Positions 8,284-17,618 are shown, numbered from the stretch's first letter. The stretch: 64,000 nucleotides of DNA from Chloroflexota bacterium (GCA_021414245.1 JAIOOU010000007.1:62001-126000), one strand, 5' to 3'. The notes: generated by a model not told the origin, from the letters alone. Program-made: numbers and translations.

Positions 8284-10449
8284 ATGAATAGATCAAATTC
8301 GAAGCTGGGTGTTCCGGCGATCCTCGCAGGGGTGGTCATCTGCCTGGCGTGTATATGTTGCACCGCGGCCCTGTTCTATTATTACAGCGACTCGCTCCTG
8401 AATGGGGTTGGAATTGAAAATCCCCTGAATACCACCCAGCCTTCCGAACCGGGCCAATCCATTGTCCCTGCGGATACATCCGGCCTGCCTGAATGGACTC
8501 TCATTTATTATTCCGATGCGGATGACGATATTCTCGAAGAGGATATGTGGTATGACGTCAATGAAATGGAGGCGGTGGGTTCGACCTCGCAGTTGAATAT
8601 TGTCGTGCAAATGGACCGTGCCGTGGGGGCCTTCAGCGGAGATGGCGATTGGACGGACACACGCCGATTTTATATCACGCAGGATTCGGATTTCGAACAT
8701 ATCACCTCTCCCGTGGTGGAAAACCTGGGCGAGGCGGACATGGGCAACCCGCAAACCCTGCTGGATTTCATCACCTGGACCATCCAAAAATATCCCGCCA
8801 AAAAATATGCGCTTGTCCTCTCGGACCATGGCGGGGGCTGGACCGGCGGGTTTTCAGACATGCAGGCGAACAGCAAGCTCTCCATGCCCCAGATCGTCTG
8901 GGCGGTTGACCAGGTGCAGCAACGAATGGGCGGACAAAAATTCGAGATTATCGGGTTTGATGCCTGTCTGATGGGCATGGCCGAGGTCTATGGTTCGTTC
9001 TATCCCTATTCCAATTACATGGTGGCCTCTGAAGAAGTGATCCCTTCAACGGGCTGGTCATATGCCGCCTGGTTGGGACAGCTGGCGCAAAACCCGGGCA
9101 TGACCGGACGCGAGGCCACCCAGGCGGTCGTATCCACTTATATTACGCAGGATGCCGCCTTCACGCGCGCATCGGATGCGGAGATCGCCGAGGTCGAGGC
9201 CGGGACCACCTTGAGCGCAATTGACAGTGCCCGCGTCCCGGATGTGATCGGGGCCATGAATCAGTTCATCTCCGTCATGGCTTCCATTGACCAAACCTAT
9301 GTGGCTCAGGCGCGCGAATACACGCGCAGCTATTACAGTCTCTTCGGTGAAGATGTCCCCTCTCCATTCATCGACCTGGGAAATTTTGCGGATGTGCTTG
9401 CAAACGAATCCGGCGATCCGGCTGTGGGTCAGGCGGCTGAACAATTAAAAATTGCCATCTCCTCGGCCGTCGTCTCTGAAAAACATGGAGATCGCATGGC
9501 CGGTTCAAACGGCATTTCCTTCTACTTCCCGATTTCGGATATTTACCAGTTCACGGAGATGAACAGCGATTTCCCGCCTTATTATGCGGATTCAGCCTCG
9601 GGTTTTCTCCAGCAATCCACCTGGGACGAATTCCTTGCCTTCCACTACACCGGTGAACAATTCTCCCCGCAGGATGGACAAGCCTTTGTTCCATCACGAA
9701 GCAGCACCGTGGTCGGCCCGGGCGCTTCCGAATTGACCATCGCCCCGATCCAGCTTTCGGACAATTTGATCACCGGTGATGAAACCCTCACGCTTTCCAC
9801 CACAGTCACGGGGAATGTCTCCTACATTTATTTCATCCTGTATTTTTACAACCAGGATGCCGATGTGACCTGGGTTGCGGATAATTCCTTCGTGATCGCG
9901 CCGGATACAACGACGGTCGACGGGGTCAACGTGCCCGACTTTGGCCCGAGTCCCATTCAGATCAATTATGAATGGAAACCCTACCTTTATCTTCTCAAGG
10001 ATGGGCAGCACGAAGCCTATGCATTATTCGAACCGGATGAATACCTGAGTGCGGACGGCATCACCACCTACTCGGTCTACGGGCAATACACTCCGGTCAA
10101 CGGTGCGCCTGTCGATGCCAAGCTGGTTTTTGATCCAGAAGGGACCCTTCTCCATATTTATGCCCTGCCCGATAGTGATGGCGATGGGATCAGCACCGCG
10201 GTGGCGATCTCGCCCCAGATTGGCGATCATTTCACGGATTATGTCCAGTACTACACCTTTGATGAAAGCGGAACCGCCACATATTCATACGAGTTGAGCG
10301 AGGACGTGTTCACCTATGGGGAGCAGGGATTCTGGTTCGAATCCTATATTCCCGTGGACGGCGAATATTCGATTGGTTTCTATGCAGTCGATTTCGACAA
10401 CAACATCACTTCGAGCTACGAAACAATCACCTATCAAAACCAGCCGTAA
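8284..10449 (+). CDS. clostripain-family cysteine peptidase (peptidase C11), membrane anchored
   Basis: A 721-residue protein. One N-terminal TM segment (VPAILAGVVICLACICC) places the rest outside the cell. The C11 catalytic pair is visible: His182 in LSDHGGGWTG and Cys228 in GFDACLMGMAEVYG. The peptidase domain runs to about residue 460. The remainder looks like beta-rich modules with Asp-rich turns such as PDSDGDGIS, which may bind calcium. The start at 8284 has a ttggagga ribosome site; upstream in-frame Met codons lack one. C11 enzymes cleave after basic residues and often self-activate (family knowledge); the target here is unknown. Confidence 0.9.
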   Translation: MNRSNSKLGVPAILAGVVICLACICCTAALFYYYSDSLLNGVGIENPLNTTQPSEPGQSIVPADTSGLPEWTLIYYSDADDDILEEDMWYDVNEMEAVGSTSQLNIVVQMDRAVGAFSGDGDWTDTRRFYITQDSDFEHITSPVVENLGEADMGNPQTLLDFITWTIQKYPAKKYALVLSDHGGGWTGGFSDMQANSKLSMPQIVWAVDQVQQRMGGQKFEIIGFDACLMGMAEVYGSFYPYSNYMVASEEVIPSTGWSYAAWLGQLAQNPGMTGREATQAVVSTYITQDAAFTRASDAEIAEVEAGTTLSAIDSARVPDVIGAMNQFISVMASIDQTYVAQAREYTRSYYSLFGEDVPSPFIDLGNFADVLANESGDPAVGQAAEQLKIAISSAVVSEKHGDRMAGSNGISFYFPISDIYQFTEMNSDFPPYYADSASGFLQQSTWDEFLAFHYTGEQFSPQDGQAFVPSRSSTVVGPGASELTIAPIQLSDNLITGDETLTLSTTVTGNVSYIYFILYFYNQDADVTWVADNSFVIAPDTTTVDGVNVPDFGPSPIQINYEWKPYLYLLKDGQHEAYALFEPDEYLSADGITTYSVYGQYTPVNGAPVDAKLVFDPEGTLLHIYALPDSDGDGISTAVAISPQIGDHFTDYVQYYTFDESGTATYSYELSEDVFTYGEQGFWFESYIPVDGEYSIGFYAVDFDNNITSSYETITYQNQP

Positions 10450-10466
10450 ACATAAATTTTGCCTAA

Positions 10467-10503
10467 AAAAAAGACATCAAGGCGCGACCTTGATGTCTTT
10501 TTT
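10467..10503. terminator. bidirectional terminator between convergent genes
   Basis: A perfect stem (arm AAGACATCAAGG and complement, extended by A/T pairs) has the 5-nt loop cgcga. The minus-strand NUDIX stop codon at 10502-10504 lies in the T run, so that gene ends inside its own terminator. Confidence 0.9.
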
Positions 10504-10987
10504 ATGCCAGAACCTTTTGGGTGGCCCTGAATGCCAGAGGCGGTAATTTTTCGCGTGCAAACCACTCCGCCGCATCTGCGTCATCGGCGGGCATTAAGCG
10601 GCCGCTGATGACTTCTGCAAAATACACGATGATGAAATCCGCGCCGCGCTCATGTTCCCTGCCCGCGATCACATCCAATACGCGGATGATCCGCACGGAC
10701 AAGCCGGTTTCTTCCAAACACTCCCGGGCCGCGGCTTCGGCCGGATCCTCGCCACCGTTGACGAAACCGGCCGGCAGAGTCCACAAACCGCGAAAGGGTT
10801 CGTTGACCCGCCGCACAAGCAGAACGCGGCCATCCTGTTCGATCAGGACAGCCGCTGCAACTTTTGGATCCTGAAAATAGATCCAGCCGCAGTGAGGGCA
10901 GACCGGCCGCACCATGTCGAACTTGTCGACATGTACAACTTCCGCCGCACAGCGCGGGCAATATTTGATGTGATTATTTCTCGACAT
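10502..10987 (-). CDS. NUDIX hydrolase with N-terminal zinc ribbon
   Basis: A 161-residue hydrolase of nucleoside-diphosphate-linked compounds. Residues about 7-40 form a four-cysteine ribbon (YCPRCAAE and CPHCGWIYF). The NUDIX box GX5EX7REUXEEXGU is complete, ending in RECLEETGL. The ribbon-plus-NUDIX order recalls NudC-like NAD pyrophosphatases, but the protein is shorter and lacks the NudC N-terminal domain, so the substrate is open. It is 18 nt downstream of the anti-sigma gene stop and probably the last gene of that operon. Confidence 0.88.
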   Translation of the reverse strand: MSRNNHIKYCPRCAAEVVHVDKFDMVRPVCPHCGWIYFQDPKVAAAVLIEQDGRVLLVRRVNEPFRGLWTLPAGFVNGGEDPAEAAARECLEETGLSVRIIRVLDVIAGREHERGADFIIVYFAEVISGRLMPADDADAAEWFAREKLPPLAFRATQKVLA

Positions 10988-11005
10988 GCACGCGGCCTGT
11001 CATGG

Positions 11006-11698
11006 TTAACTCCACTTTTTCCTTGCGTTTTGATGGATGGCAAAGGCGATCCCGGCACTTCCCAATCCGATGACCAGCAGGATGATCTGCCATGTCAATG
11101 GGATTAGCGCTTCAGCCCCGACCCGGGACTGGTCTTGCGGCGCTGATTCAGGTTCGGGCTCCTTTTGAAGCTGCGCTTCCGCCGTGGGAGCTTCCCCGAT
11201 TCGTGTTGAATCTGCGCTTGCTCCGGGTTCCGCCTGAGTTGGTGCAGGAACCAATTCCATCGAAGGAGCTTGAATTGCAGGTGCCTCTGTGGCAGCCGGT
11301 GCCCCGGTTGTATCAGAACCTCCGCCTCCGCAGGCATTACATGTGGCAAAAGATTGGACCGGAGCCGCTGCTCCACCCATGCCGATCCGTGGCAGAGAGT
11401 TTGCTGCGAATGTCAGCACCAACAGCACACTTGCGATCGCTGTGGAAAGCCTGAAGAAGGAATATGATTGGGGCAGGGGCGGTTTCAAACCGACCATTTT
11501 GCGGGTCAACGTGAAATTACGCGGAGCTCTGCGGGCGGGCATTTTACGAAGCAATCCGCGGGCGGCGCGCATTTCCTTTAAGACGGAACCCAGTTCGGGG
11601 TCCGAAGTGAGGCGTGATTCAAGTTGGGCGGATTCAGACAGGCTGAGTTGTCCGTCCAAATAAGATGAGATCTGTTCGATGTCGCGAAAATTTTTCAT
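11006..11698 (-). CDS. membrane anti-sigma factor
   Basis: A 230-residue protein. The N-terminal segment (ISSYLDGQLS, then LESRLTSDPEL and an Arg-rich helix) is the anti-sigma helical fold without the usual His/Cys zinc ligands. A TM segment follows near residues 78-97, then an extracytoplasmic region with CNACGGGG and a long Ala/Pro/Glu linker. A second hydrophobic stretch near the C-terminus is QIILLVIGLGSAGIAFAI. Its start overlaps the sigma-factor stop (ATGA, 11695-11698), so the two are translationally coupled. It presumably holds that sigma factor inactive at the membrane. Confidence 0.82.
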   Translation of the reverse strand: MKNFRDIEQISSYLDGQLSLSESAQLESRLTSDPELGSVLKEMRAARGLLRKMPARRAPRNFTLTRKMVGLKPPLPQSYSFFRLSTAIASVLLVLTFAANSLPRIGMGGAAAPVQSFATCNACGGGGSDTTGAPAATEAPAIQAPSMELVPAPTQAEPGASADSTRIGEAPTAEAQLQKEPEPESAPQDQSRVGAEALIPLTWQIILLVIGLGSAGIAFAIHQNARKKWS

Positions 11699-12303
11699 GA
11701 GTTTCTTTCCTCTTCCAGACGGAAAGATGAAGGTAAAAGTTCCTCAAAACCGCGCAGGCATTCGCGCAGCCGTAATCGTGCGCGGGCAAGCCGGCTCTTG
11801 ATCGTGCCCAGCGGAACACGGGCGGCGCTGGCGACCTCGCTGTAATCCATGCCTTGAATATCGGCGAGCACAACCACTGTGCGGAAGTCTGTCGGTAGTG
11901 CATCCAGGCAATGCTGAACGGCGTGTTCAAGCTCGTCCGCTTCAGAACGTTCGGCGGGGGTCATATTGGGGTCGGCCAGCCAGCGCGGGGAATCCATTTC
12001 GTCACCATCCTGGGTTTCCGGTTCGAGGGGGGTGGTGGGGCGGCGTTTTTGGCGGCGCAGTTCATCGTAACAGGCATTCGTTACCGTGCGCATCAGCCAG
12101 GCTTTGAATGAACCGCCACGAAAAGTGGAGAGGCTGCGGAAGGCGGAGATGAATGCCTCCTGAGCAGCATCTTCCGCGGGGTCTTCATCCCCCAGAATGC
12201 GGAGCGCGGTATGAAAAACGGCGTCTTGATAATGCAGAATTAAAGTGTTGAATGAATCAAGGTCGCCGTTTTGGGCTGCATGAATAAGAGCTGATTCGTC
12301 CAT
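11695..12303 (-). CDS. ECF-type RNA polymerase sigma factor
   Basis: A 202-residue sigma-70 family regulator. Region 2 (DAAQEAFISAFRSLSTF, then FKAWLMRTVTNACYDELRR) and region 4 (LPTDFRTVVVLADIQGMDY and PLGTIKSRLARARLRLRECL) are both present, joined by a short acidic linker as in ECF factors. It is coupled to the following anti-sigma gene. The start has TAAAAT 7 nt upstream (12311-12316) and no Shine-Dalgarno site, consistent with leaderless translation. The regulon is unknown. Confidence 0.93.
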   Translation of the reverse strand: MDESALIHAAQNGDLDSFNTLILHYQDAVFHTALRILGDEDPAEDAAQEAFISAFRSLSTFRGGSFKAWLMRTVTNACYDELRRQKRRPTTPLEPETQDGDEMDSPRWLADPNMTPAERSEADELEHAVQHCLDALPTDFRTVVVLADIQGMDYSEVASAARVPLGTIKSRLARARLRLRECLRGFEELLPSSFRLEEERNS

Positions 12304-12310
12304 GGAGAAT

Positions 12311-12316
12311 ATTTTA
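12311..12316 (-). promoter_or_regulatory. -10 element of the ECF sigma gene (leaderless start)
   Basis: On the minus strand TAAAAT is followed by a 7-nt spacer (attctcc) and the ATG. The spacer is pyrimidine-rich and cannot act as a ribosome-binding site. Confidence 0.4.
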
Positions 12317-12336
12317 CCCTCTTAATATAACGTGTG

Positions 12337-12723
12337 TTATTTGATGCTCTTCCTGAAAAGATAAATATAAATTGCCCTCCAGGCCAGCATTCCCAGGGCA
12401 TTCATCCCGCCGAGAACCAGCGCGAAAATTGGAAGGGCAGTGCTGTGCAAAAGAGCCGCGCGCAGAACGACCGCAAGAGGTGCGACGAAGAGCATGGCGG
12501 AGGGAATTCGCCACAGCATTTTTACATTTGATGTCACTGTTTCATCCAACAGGCCGAACCACGGTGCGATCAGGAACCAGCCCAACAGAAGCGGGAGGAA
12601 GGTGGTCCCCATGCGCGGGATGAAGGAGGCCCCGGTCTCGCCGTGGGTAGCGAAGCCAAAGATGGTCAACAGGGCAAAGAGCAGGATATCGCCGGTGATA
12701 AGAACGGACTTTTTTGCAGGCAT
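12337..12723 (-). CDS. DUF3054 family membrane protein
   Basis: A 128-residue protein with four hydrophobic segments. The family features include DILLFALLTIFGFATHG near the N-terminus and the central PRMGTTFLPLLLGWFLIAPWFG. DUF3054 proteins are small integral membrane proteins of unknown function, common in Actinobacteria and Chloroflexota. It starts 4 nt after the der stop, with agggaa as ribosome site, so it is in the der operon. Confidence 0.85.
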   Translation of the reverse strand: MPAKKSVLITGDILLFALLTIFGFATHGETGASFIPRMGTTFLPLLLGWFLIAPWFGLLDETVTSNVKMLWRIPSAMLFVAPLAVVLRAALLHSTALPIFALVLGGMNALGMLAWRAIYIYLFRKSIK

Positions 12724-12727
12724 GCTT

Positions 12728-14092
12728 TTATTCCCTGCGACCCTTGGTCACAATGCGGATCGGTGTGCCCAGGAATCCGTATTCCTTGCGGATCTGGTTC
12801 TCGAGATACCGGATATAGGTGAAGTGCATCAGCTTTGGATCGTTGACGTAGATCAGGAAGGTGGGCGGGTCGGAGCGGACCTGGGTGCCGTAGAACATCT
12901 TAAGCGCGCGGCCGGCATGGGTTGGGTGGGGATGGGCATCCTGGGCCTTGTGAATGATGTCGTTGATGGTGGAGGTGGTCAGGCGCGCGAGGCGCTCCTC
13001 CTGCACCCGCAGGGCCATCGGCAATACCTGATCCATGCGCTGTCCGGTCTTGGCGGAGATGAACAGGATTGGCACGTAATCCATGAAATTCAACTCGCGC
13101 TGGATCTTGGTTGTATATTCCTCCATGGTCTCATTGTTCTTTTCGATCGCATCCCATTTGTTGACCAGCACCACACAGGATTTCCACTCATCCAAAATAT
13201 ATCCTGCAATGTGGGTATCCTGGGCGGTAATGCCGGTGGTGGCGTCGATCATCAGCAGGGCTACGTCAGAACGCTCGATGGATTTAAAGGCACGCAGCAC
13301 ACTGTACTGCTCCACGCCGTGGTCGATTTTGCCGCGGCGGCGGATGCCGGCCGTATCGATCAATGTCAGTTTTAATCCGCCGAATTCCATTTTCGTGTCG
13401 ATGGAATCGCGTGTGGTCCCTGCGATCGGGCTGACGATCACGCGTTCCTCGCCGGTTAACTTGTTCAGTAAACTGGATTTGCCCGCGTTGGGTTTGCCCA
13501 CGATGGCGATCTTGATGCTGTCATCCTCCTCCTCCACTTCCGCGGGAGGAAAGGATGCCACCAGGGCGTCGAGGATGTCGCCGGTACTGGTGCCGTGAAT
13601 CGCGGAAATGGGGTATGGATCACCCAGGCCGAGTTCATAAAATTCCGCCGCCTGATCGCGGCGTTCCTTTGATTCACATTTATTGACCACCACAAAGATC
13701 GGGGGCCAGAAGGTGCCGTCGGGCAGTTTCTTCTGCGAACGGCGGAGAATCTCGGCCACTTCCCGGTCGGGAGCCGTAACGCCGGATTCGCCGTCGTTTA
13801 CAAAGAGCACGGCATCCGCTTCCAGGATTGCAACCTGGGCCTGCTTGCGAATATCATCAATGAATTCGGCGGAGCCGATCGAAAGCGGGGTCTTGCCGCC
13901 GTGGGTCGGGTCGATCCCGCCGGTGTCAACGATATTAAATATACGTCCATTCCATTCGGCCTGACCGAACAATCGGTCACGGGTGGTGCCGGCCACGTCA
14001 TCGACGATGGCCAGCCGTTCGCCTGCGAAGCGATTGAACAGGGTGGATTTGCCGACGTTTGGCCGGCCTACGAGAGCTACGATAGGTTTCAT
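12728..14092 (-). CDS. der: ribosome biogenesis GTPase Der (EngA)
   Basis: A 454-residue double GTPase needed for 50S subunit assembly. Two G domains are complete: G1 GRPNVGKSTLFN near residue 9 and GKPNAGKSSLLN near 185. Each has DTGGI/DTAGI (G3) and VNKCE/VNKWD (G4). A C-terminal KH-like domain follows (YGTQVRSDPPTFLIYVND). I start it at the ATG at 14092, which gives MKPIVALVGRPN; an in-frame TTG 18 nt upstream (14110) is the alternative. It is followed by the YbbR/cdaA genes on the same strand, upstream in transcription order. Confidence 0.96.
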   Translation of the reverse strand: MKPIVALVGRPNVGKSTLFNRFAGERLAIVDDVAGTTRDRLFGQAEWNGRIFNIVDTGGIDPTHGGKTPLSIGSAEFIDDIRKQAQVAILEADAVLFVNDGESGVTAPDREVAEILRRSQKKLPDGTFWPPIFVVVNKCESKERRDQAAEFYELGLGDPYPISAIHGTSTGDILDALVASFPPAEVEEEDDSIKIAIVGKPNAGKSSLLNKLTGEERVIVSPIAGTTRDSIDTKMEFGGLKLTLIDTAGIRRRGKIDHGVEQYSVLRAFKSIERSDVALLMIDATTGITAQDTHIAGYILDEWKSCVVLVNKWDAIEKNNETMEEYTTKIQRELNFMDYVPILFISAKTGQRMDQVLPMALRVQEERLARLTTSTINDIIHKAQDAHPHPTHAGRALKMFYGTQVRSDPPTFLIYVNDPKLMHFTYIRYLENQIRKEYGFLGTPIRIVTKGRRE

Positions 14093-14126
14093 TATGTTTC
14101 TATTTTCCAACTTGCTTGATTGAAGC

Positions 14127-15374
14127 TTATGGGGCCGGGGTTGCTGTCGGTGTATTCACCGCTCTGATCACTACTTCTATTGTATTCGGTAATATGGATT
14201 CCACAACCACATCCGAGATCAACACTTCCACCTTTGCGATGATCTGGTGGGTGCCGACGCCCAAGCCTGTCAGGTCCACAGTCACACGGACATCCTGGCG
14301 GGTAAGGGTATCCAGCAGGGGCAGGGGTCCGGAGACGATCACATCCACGGAGAGGGGTAAAACCTGAGCGGTCAGGCTGCTGTCCAAACCGATGATCTCC
14401 ACCTTTTCCCCAGCCAGTGTAACACTGCTTTCGATCGGTGAGACCCCGGCCTGGATCAGGACGGTTTGTTCACCGACAATGGAGATGCCTGGTGGGAGGT
14501 TAAGCGCGAGGCGGGTATTAATATCATCCTGGGCATTTTGGAGGTCAAGCAGCTGCGTTTCCACCACGCCGGGCAGGCTGGTCACGAGTTGCGGGTCTGC
14601 TGCAAAGACGGTCACGATGGGCGGGAAAACCGAGATGTCTGTCAGGCGGTACCCGCTTGCTACGCGGCCGGTGACGATGACCTTTACGGCCACATCACGA
14701 TATCCGCCCTGTTGACTGACGGGCAGAACCACGTGAATCGATTCAGGTGAAACCGTGATCCCTTCCACCTTTTGTCCCTTGTCATCCAGCACTTCGACCG
14801 GCAGGGTCTGGTCGATATTTTCCCGAATCCCATTTAGGTTGATCGAAACCCGGGCCCGCTTCACTTTCAGGACCTGGGACTGGGCACCGCCTACGATGAC
14901 TTTCAACGGGTCGAAAGATGCATCCCCCACCTGATATCCCACCGGAGTTTCGCCGGTCAGGCTCAGATCCACACTCAAGGTTTGGGTGGCGAGAGGCTCG
15001 AGAGTGAATGCGATCGTTCGAGGCGCAACAGAAACGATCTGAACCGGCCGGGCATTCACCTGGATTTTCAGATCCTGGGTGTGCTCGCCCGAGCTTAAAC
15101 CGGACAGGTCCAGAATGGCGCTTACGATCTCCGGATCTGAACTGATCATCTCCCAGATTGAACGGGGGGCCCGCAGCGTTACTTTAACTTCCTGCGGGAT
15201 GTCACCATTCAACACGAGGCCGGGATCCTGGCCGATGACTTGCACGGGAATCGGAGAAGTAAGCGCGCGTGTTTCGTCCGGGTCCGCAGAGGTGACAGCC
15301 GAAATCCATACAGCGATCGCGAGTGCGAATGCCCAAAGGAAGGTGCGGTAGTTTTCATAAATCCAGCGTAACAT
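14127..15374 (-). CDS. cdaR: YbbR-domain protein (CdaR-like regulator of diadenylate cyclase)
   Basis: A 415-residue protein. An N-terminal membrane segment (FLWAFALAIAVWISAVTS) is followed by repeated YbbR beta domains with the pattern VxVxGxxxxVxxLxxVxT (for example VEVIGLDSSLTAQ, and DLTGLGVGTH near the end), exposed outside the cell. In Firmicutes CdaR modulates the membrane cyclase CdaA. Here its start codon overlaps the cdaA stop at 15374, which supports the same partnership. The product ends in a Thr/Pro/Ala tail. Confidence 0.85.
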   Translation of the reverse strand: MLRWIYENYRTFLWAFALAIAVWISAVTSADPDETRALTSPIPVQVIGQDPGLVLNGDIPQEVKVTLRAPRSIWEMISSDPEIVSAILDLSGLSSGEHTQDLKIQVNARPVQIVSVAPRTIAFTLEPLATQTLSVDLSLTGETPVGYQVGDASFDPLKVIVGGAQSQVLKVKRARVSINLNGIRENIDQTLPVEVLDDKGQKVEGITVSPESIHVVLPVSQQGGYRDVAVKVIVTGRVASGYRLTDISVFPPIVTVFAADPQLVTSLPGVVETQLLDLQNAQDDINTRLALNLPPGISIVGEQTVLIQAGVSPIESSVTLAGEKVEIIGLDSSLTAQVLPLSVDVIVSGPLPLLDTLTRQDVRVTVDLTGLGVGTHQIIAKVEVLISDVVVESILPNTIEVVIRAVNTPTATPAP

Positions 15375-16246
15375 TATTTATCTTCTTTTCCGGCGAATAT
15401 TCCCGGGAACATTCTTTTCAACAGGTTGGTTTTTTGTTTTTCATTGTTCGGGCGAAAGAATGCGATCAGGATGTTTTCCAGCCGGTCGGGATCCAGGCGG
15501 CGCAGCATTCTGCCTGCGTGCGCAATGGAGATGGCTCCGGTCTCCTCGGAGACCACCACGGCGATCGCGTCACTGGCTTCCGAGGTGCCAAGGGCGGCGC
15601 GGTGGCGTAGTCCCATCTGGCGGTCAGGGGTGCGATTCAAAATTCCGCTTGCCGACAGCGGCAAGACGCAGGCCGCAGCGACGATCTGTGAGTCAACGAT
15701 GATCACGCCGCCATCATGAAGCGGGGTGTTCGGGTAAAAGATCTGGAGCAATAATTCCGGTGTGACACGGGCATTCAACTGCACGCCGGTTTGTGACAAT
15801 TCATCAAGGTTATCCAGGCGCTGCATGATAATCAACGCACCATGTTGACGGGCGGATAACCTGGCGGCGGCGCTCACCACGGAATGAATCGTCTGTTCAA
15901 AGGCCATATCGGCCTTTTTCGCGGTAACCGGCCAGACGGTCCCGGCCCGACCGAGGCGTTCCAAAGTTCGCCGAATTTCCGGGGCAAAGATCACGGGCAG
16001 AGCCAATAACAAAGCCGGGAGGGAGTTTTGTGCGAACCAGGAAAAGGCCGGCAAATCCACAAGGCTGGTGAGCAGAATGATCGCAACCACCAGAAGGATC
16101 ATTCCGCGCAGCAGAGCCATCGCCTGTGTGTCGCGCAGGGAATACAGCAACCCAAAGAAGATCAGCGTGACGAGTGAAATGTCAAAAACACTCAGCCAGC
16201 TGATGCGTTGAAAGATGAAGAAGAGGTTGTTGAGGAATTCAGTCAC
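15374..16246 (-). CDS. cdaA: membrane diadenylate cyclase CdaA (c-di-AMP synthase)
   Basis: A 290-residue enzyme that makes c-di-AMP from two ATP. It has three N-terminal membrane segments (for example FDISLVTLIFFGLLY and ALLRGMILLVVAIILL) and a DAC domain with GALIIMQR, NTPLHDGGVII and GLRHRAALGTSEASDA, ending with VVSEETGAISIAHAGRM. The DGA motif of most cyclases reads DGG here, a conservative change. The start is GTG. The gene order cdaA-cdaR is the classic arrangement. The ion-transport genes at 55.9-62 kb are likely c-di-AMP targets (inference). Confidence 0.93.
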   Translation of the reverse strand: MTEFLNNLFFIFQRISWLSVFDISLVTLIFFGLLYSLRDTQAMALLRGMILLVVAIILLTSLVDLPAFSWFAQNSLPALLLALPVIFAPEIRRTLERLGRAGTVWPVTAKKADMAFEQTIHSVVSAAARLSARQHGALIIMQRLDNLDELSQTGVQLNARVTPELLLQIFYPNTPLHDGGVIIVDSQIVAAACVLPLSASGILNRTPDRQMGLRHRAALGTSEASDAIAVVVSEETGAISIAHAGRMLRRLDPDRLENILIAFFRPNNEKQKTNLLKRMFPGIFAGKEDK

Positions 16247-16320
16247 AGTGTTGACAGTCAGCGATCAGGAACGAGCCATCTGGAACAAGGCAAACCGAAA
16301 CCCTGAACCCGGGCCCAGCC

Positions 16321-17475
16321 TTAGATGGGGCGCAGGATTCGATCCTGGCGCAATTGTTTGAAGAGCAGAGTGCTTTCCGCGGATAGTGATTCGGTTGCGG
16401 AATCCTGCCAGGCCTGCACTCCGAGTGTTTCAGGAGTGCGTTTTTCATACCCCAGGCGTTTCCATGTTTCTTCCTGGGCGGCCAGTTCCTTTATTGGGAA
16501 GACCAGGGAGGCCTCACTTTGAAGTTCCGCAGAAGCGCGTTCCACTTCCCTGATCAATGATTCAAGGGCCTTGTGTGGATCGACATGTTCCTCCAGGTAG
16601 ATATCGGTCGTGCGGGTCACCAGATTCTCAACCTGCCAGCCTGCCAGGCCCACCAGGTTGCCGTCCTGCTGCAGGAGCATGTAGGCCTTGTCGCCGAAAC
16701 TTTCCATGACATTATCGGCGCTCATTTTCCGATTGCCCTTGCTCAGGCGGGTAATCAGATCCGCGATGGCGGGGGAATTCCTGGGCTTGCCACGCTTCAC
16801 ACTATATTCCCCTTTGGGAGGTACTGTAAATTTGGGCAGGGCCGGTTCCGTATCCGCATAACCGGAATTCGCGCCGGGAACCACTTCCTTCCAGGCCGCA
16901 CTGACCTGATTCCACAGATCATCGTAGGAGCCTGTGTTGGTGATGACAATGTTCGCCATCGCCACTTTCGTGCTCTGTGCAGATTGCATGCGGACTCGTT
17001 CCAGGGCCCGTTCGCGGGTCAGGCCGCGTTTGCGGATCAATCTTTCCACTTGAACTTCCTCCGGGGCATTGGTGACCCAGATGGAATCGCAGACCTTGCG
17101 CAGGTCACCTTCGAGCAGTTTGATCGCTTCGATCACGACCACGGGCTGGGAGGCCCGTTGAATCAGCATTTCCGCAGCCTGTCGGACCAGGGGGTGGACA
17201 ATCGCCTCAAGCTGGTTCATGGCTTCGTTGTCATTGAAGACCAGATTGCCGAGTTTGCCTCGATCAATCTCTCCATCCTTGTTGACCAGCCATTTTCCGA
17301 ATTTTTCGATCACGGGTTGATAGCCTGGCGCACCTTTGGCATAGGTCCGATGGGTAAGCGCATCGGCATCTATGGTGTATGCGCCGAGGTGCTCAAACAT
17401 GCGGCGCACCACACTCTTTCCGGTGGCGATGTTGCCGGTAAGGCCGATCACGAATTTTCCAGACCAATTGCTCAC
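16321..17475 (-). CDS. coaE: dephospho-CoA kinase fused to a C-terminal acetyltransferase-like domain
   Basis: The last step of CoA synthesis: phosphorylation of dephospho-CoA. Residues 1-200 are CoaE: P-loop GLTGNIATGKS, DADALTHR, and a lid with RKRGLTRERALERVRMQ. CoaE proteins usually end near 200 residues; this one has 384. The extension (about 240-384) contains AYMLLQQDGNLVGLAGWQVE and WKRLGYEKR, which resemble the core strands and the end motif of GNAT domains. The start is GTG with aaaggga upstream. The extension may act on a CoA thioester (speculation). Confidence 0.88.
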   Translation of the reverse strand: MSNWSGKFVIGLTGNIATGKSVVRRMFEHLGAYTIDADALTHRTYAKGAPGYQPVIEKFGKWLVNKDGEIDRGKLGNLVFNDNEAMNQLEAIVHPLVRQAAEMLIQRASQPVVVIEAIKLLEGDLRKVCDSIWVTNAPEEVQVERLIRKRGLTRERALERVRMQSAQSTKVAMANIVITNTGSYDDLWNQVSAAWKEVVPGANSGYADTEPALPKFTVPPKGEYSVKRGKPRNSPAIADLITRLSKGNRKMSADNVMESFGDKAYMLLQQDGNLVGLAGWQVENLVTRTTDIYLEEHVDPHKALESLIREVERASAELQSEASLVFPIKELAAQEETWKRLGYEKRTPETLGVQAWQDSATESLSAESTLLFKQLRQDRILRPI

Positions 17476-17581
17476 TGTATGTCCCTTTGGATAAAAAATT
17501 AATCAGCTTCTATTTTAATGTCTTTTCTTGAAATGTCCACCTTTATGACTGAATGCTCCATACTCTTATCGCTGGTTAAGG

Positions 17582-17610
17582 TTGACTCTCCCTCCGCCAG
17601 CGTGTATGAT
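17582..17610 (+). promoter_or_regulatory. near-consensus sigma-70 promoter of rnpB
   Basis: TTGACT (17582-17587), a 17-nt spacer and TATGAT (17605-17610). The predicted start near 17617-17619 coincides with the 5' strand of the RNase P P1 helix. Confidence 0.8.
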
Positions 17611-17618
17611 GCAAATAC

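Noticed and set aside
10325-10345. tRNA T-loop-like ggttcgaatcc
   Set aside because: It lies within the C11 peptidase coding region; no acceptor or anticodon stem can be drawn around it.
12440-13375. 311-codon open frame antisense to der and DUF3054
   Set aside because: It is the complement of two well-conserved genes, has no ribosome site and its translation is Gly/His/Val rich without any family match.
16573-17502. 309-codon open frame antisense to coaE
   Set aside because: It covers the P-loop region of coaE on the other strand; the coding evidence for coaE is decisive.
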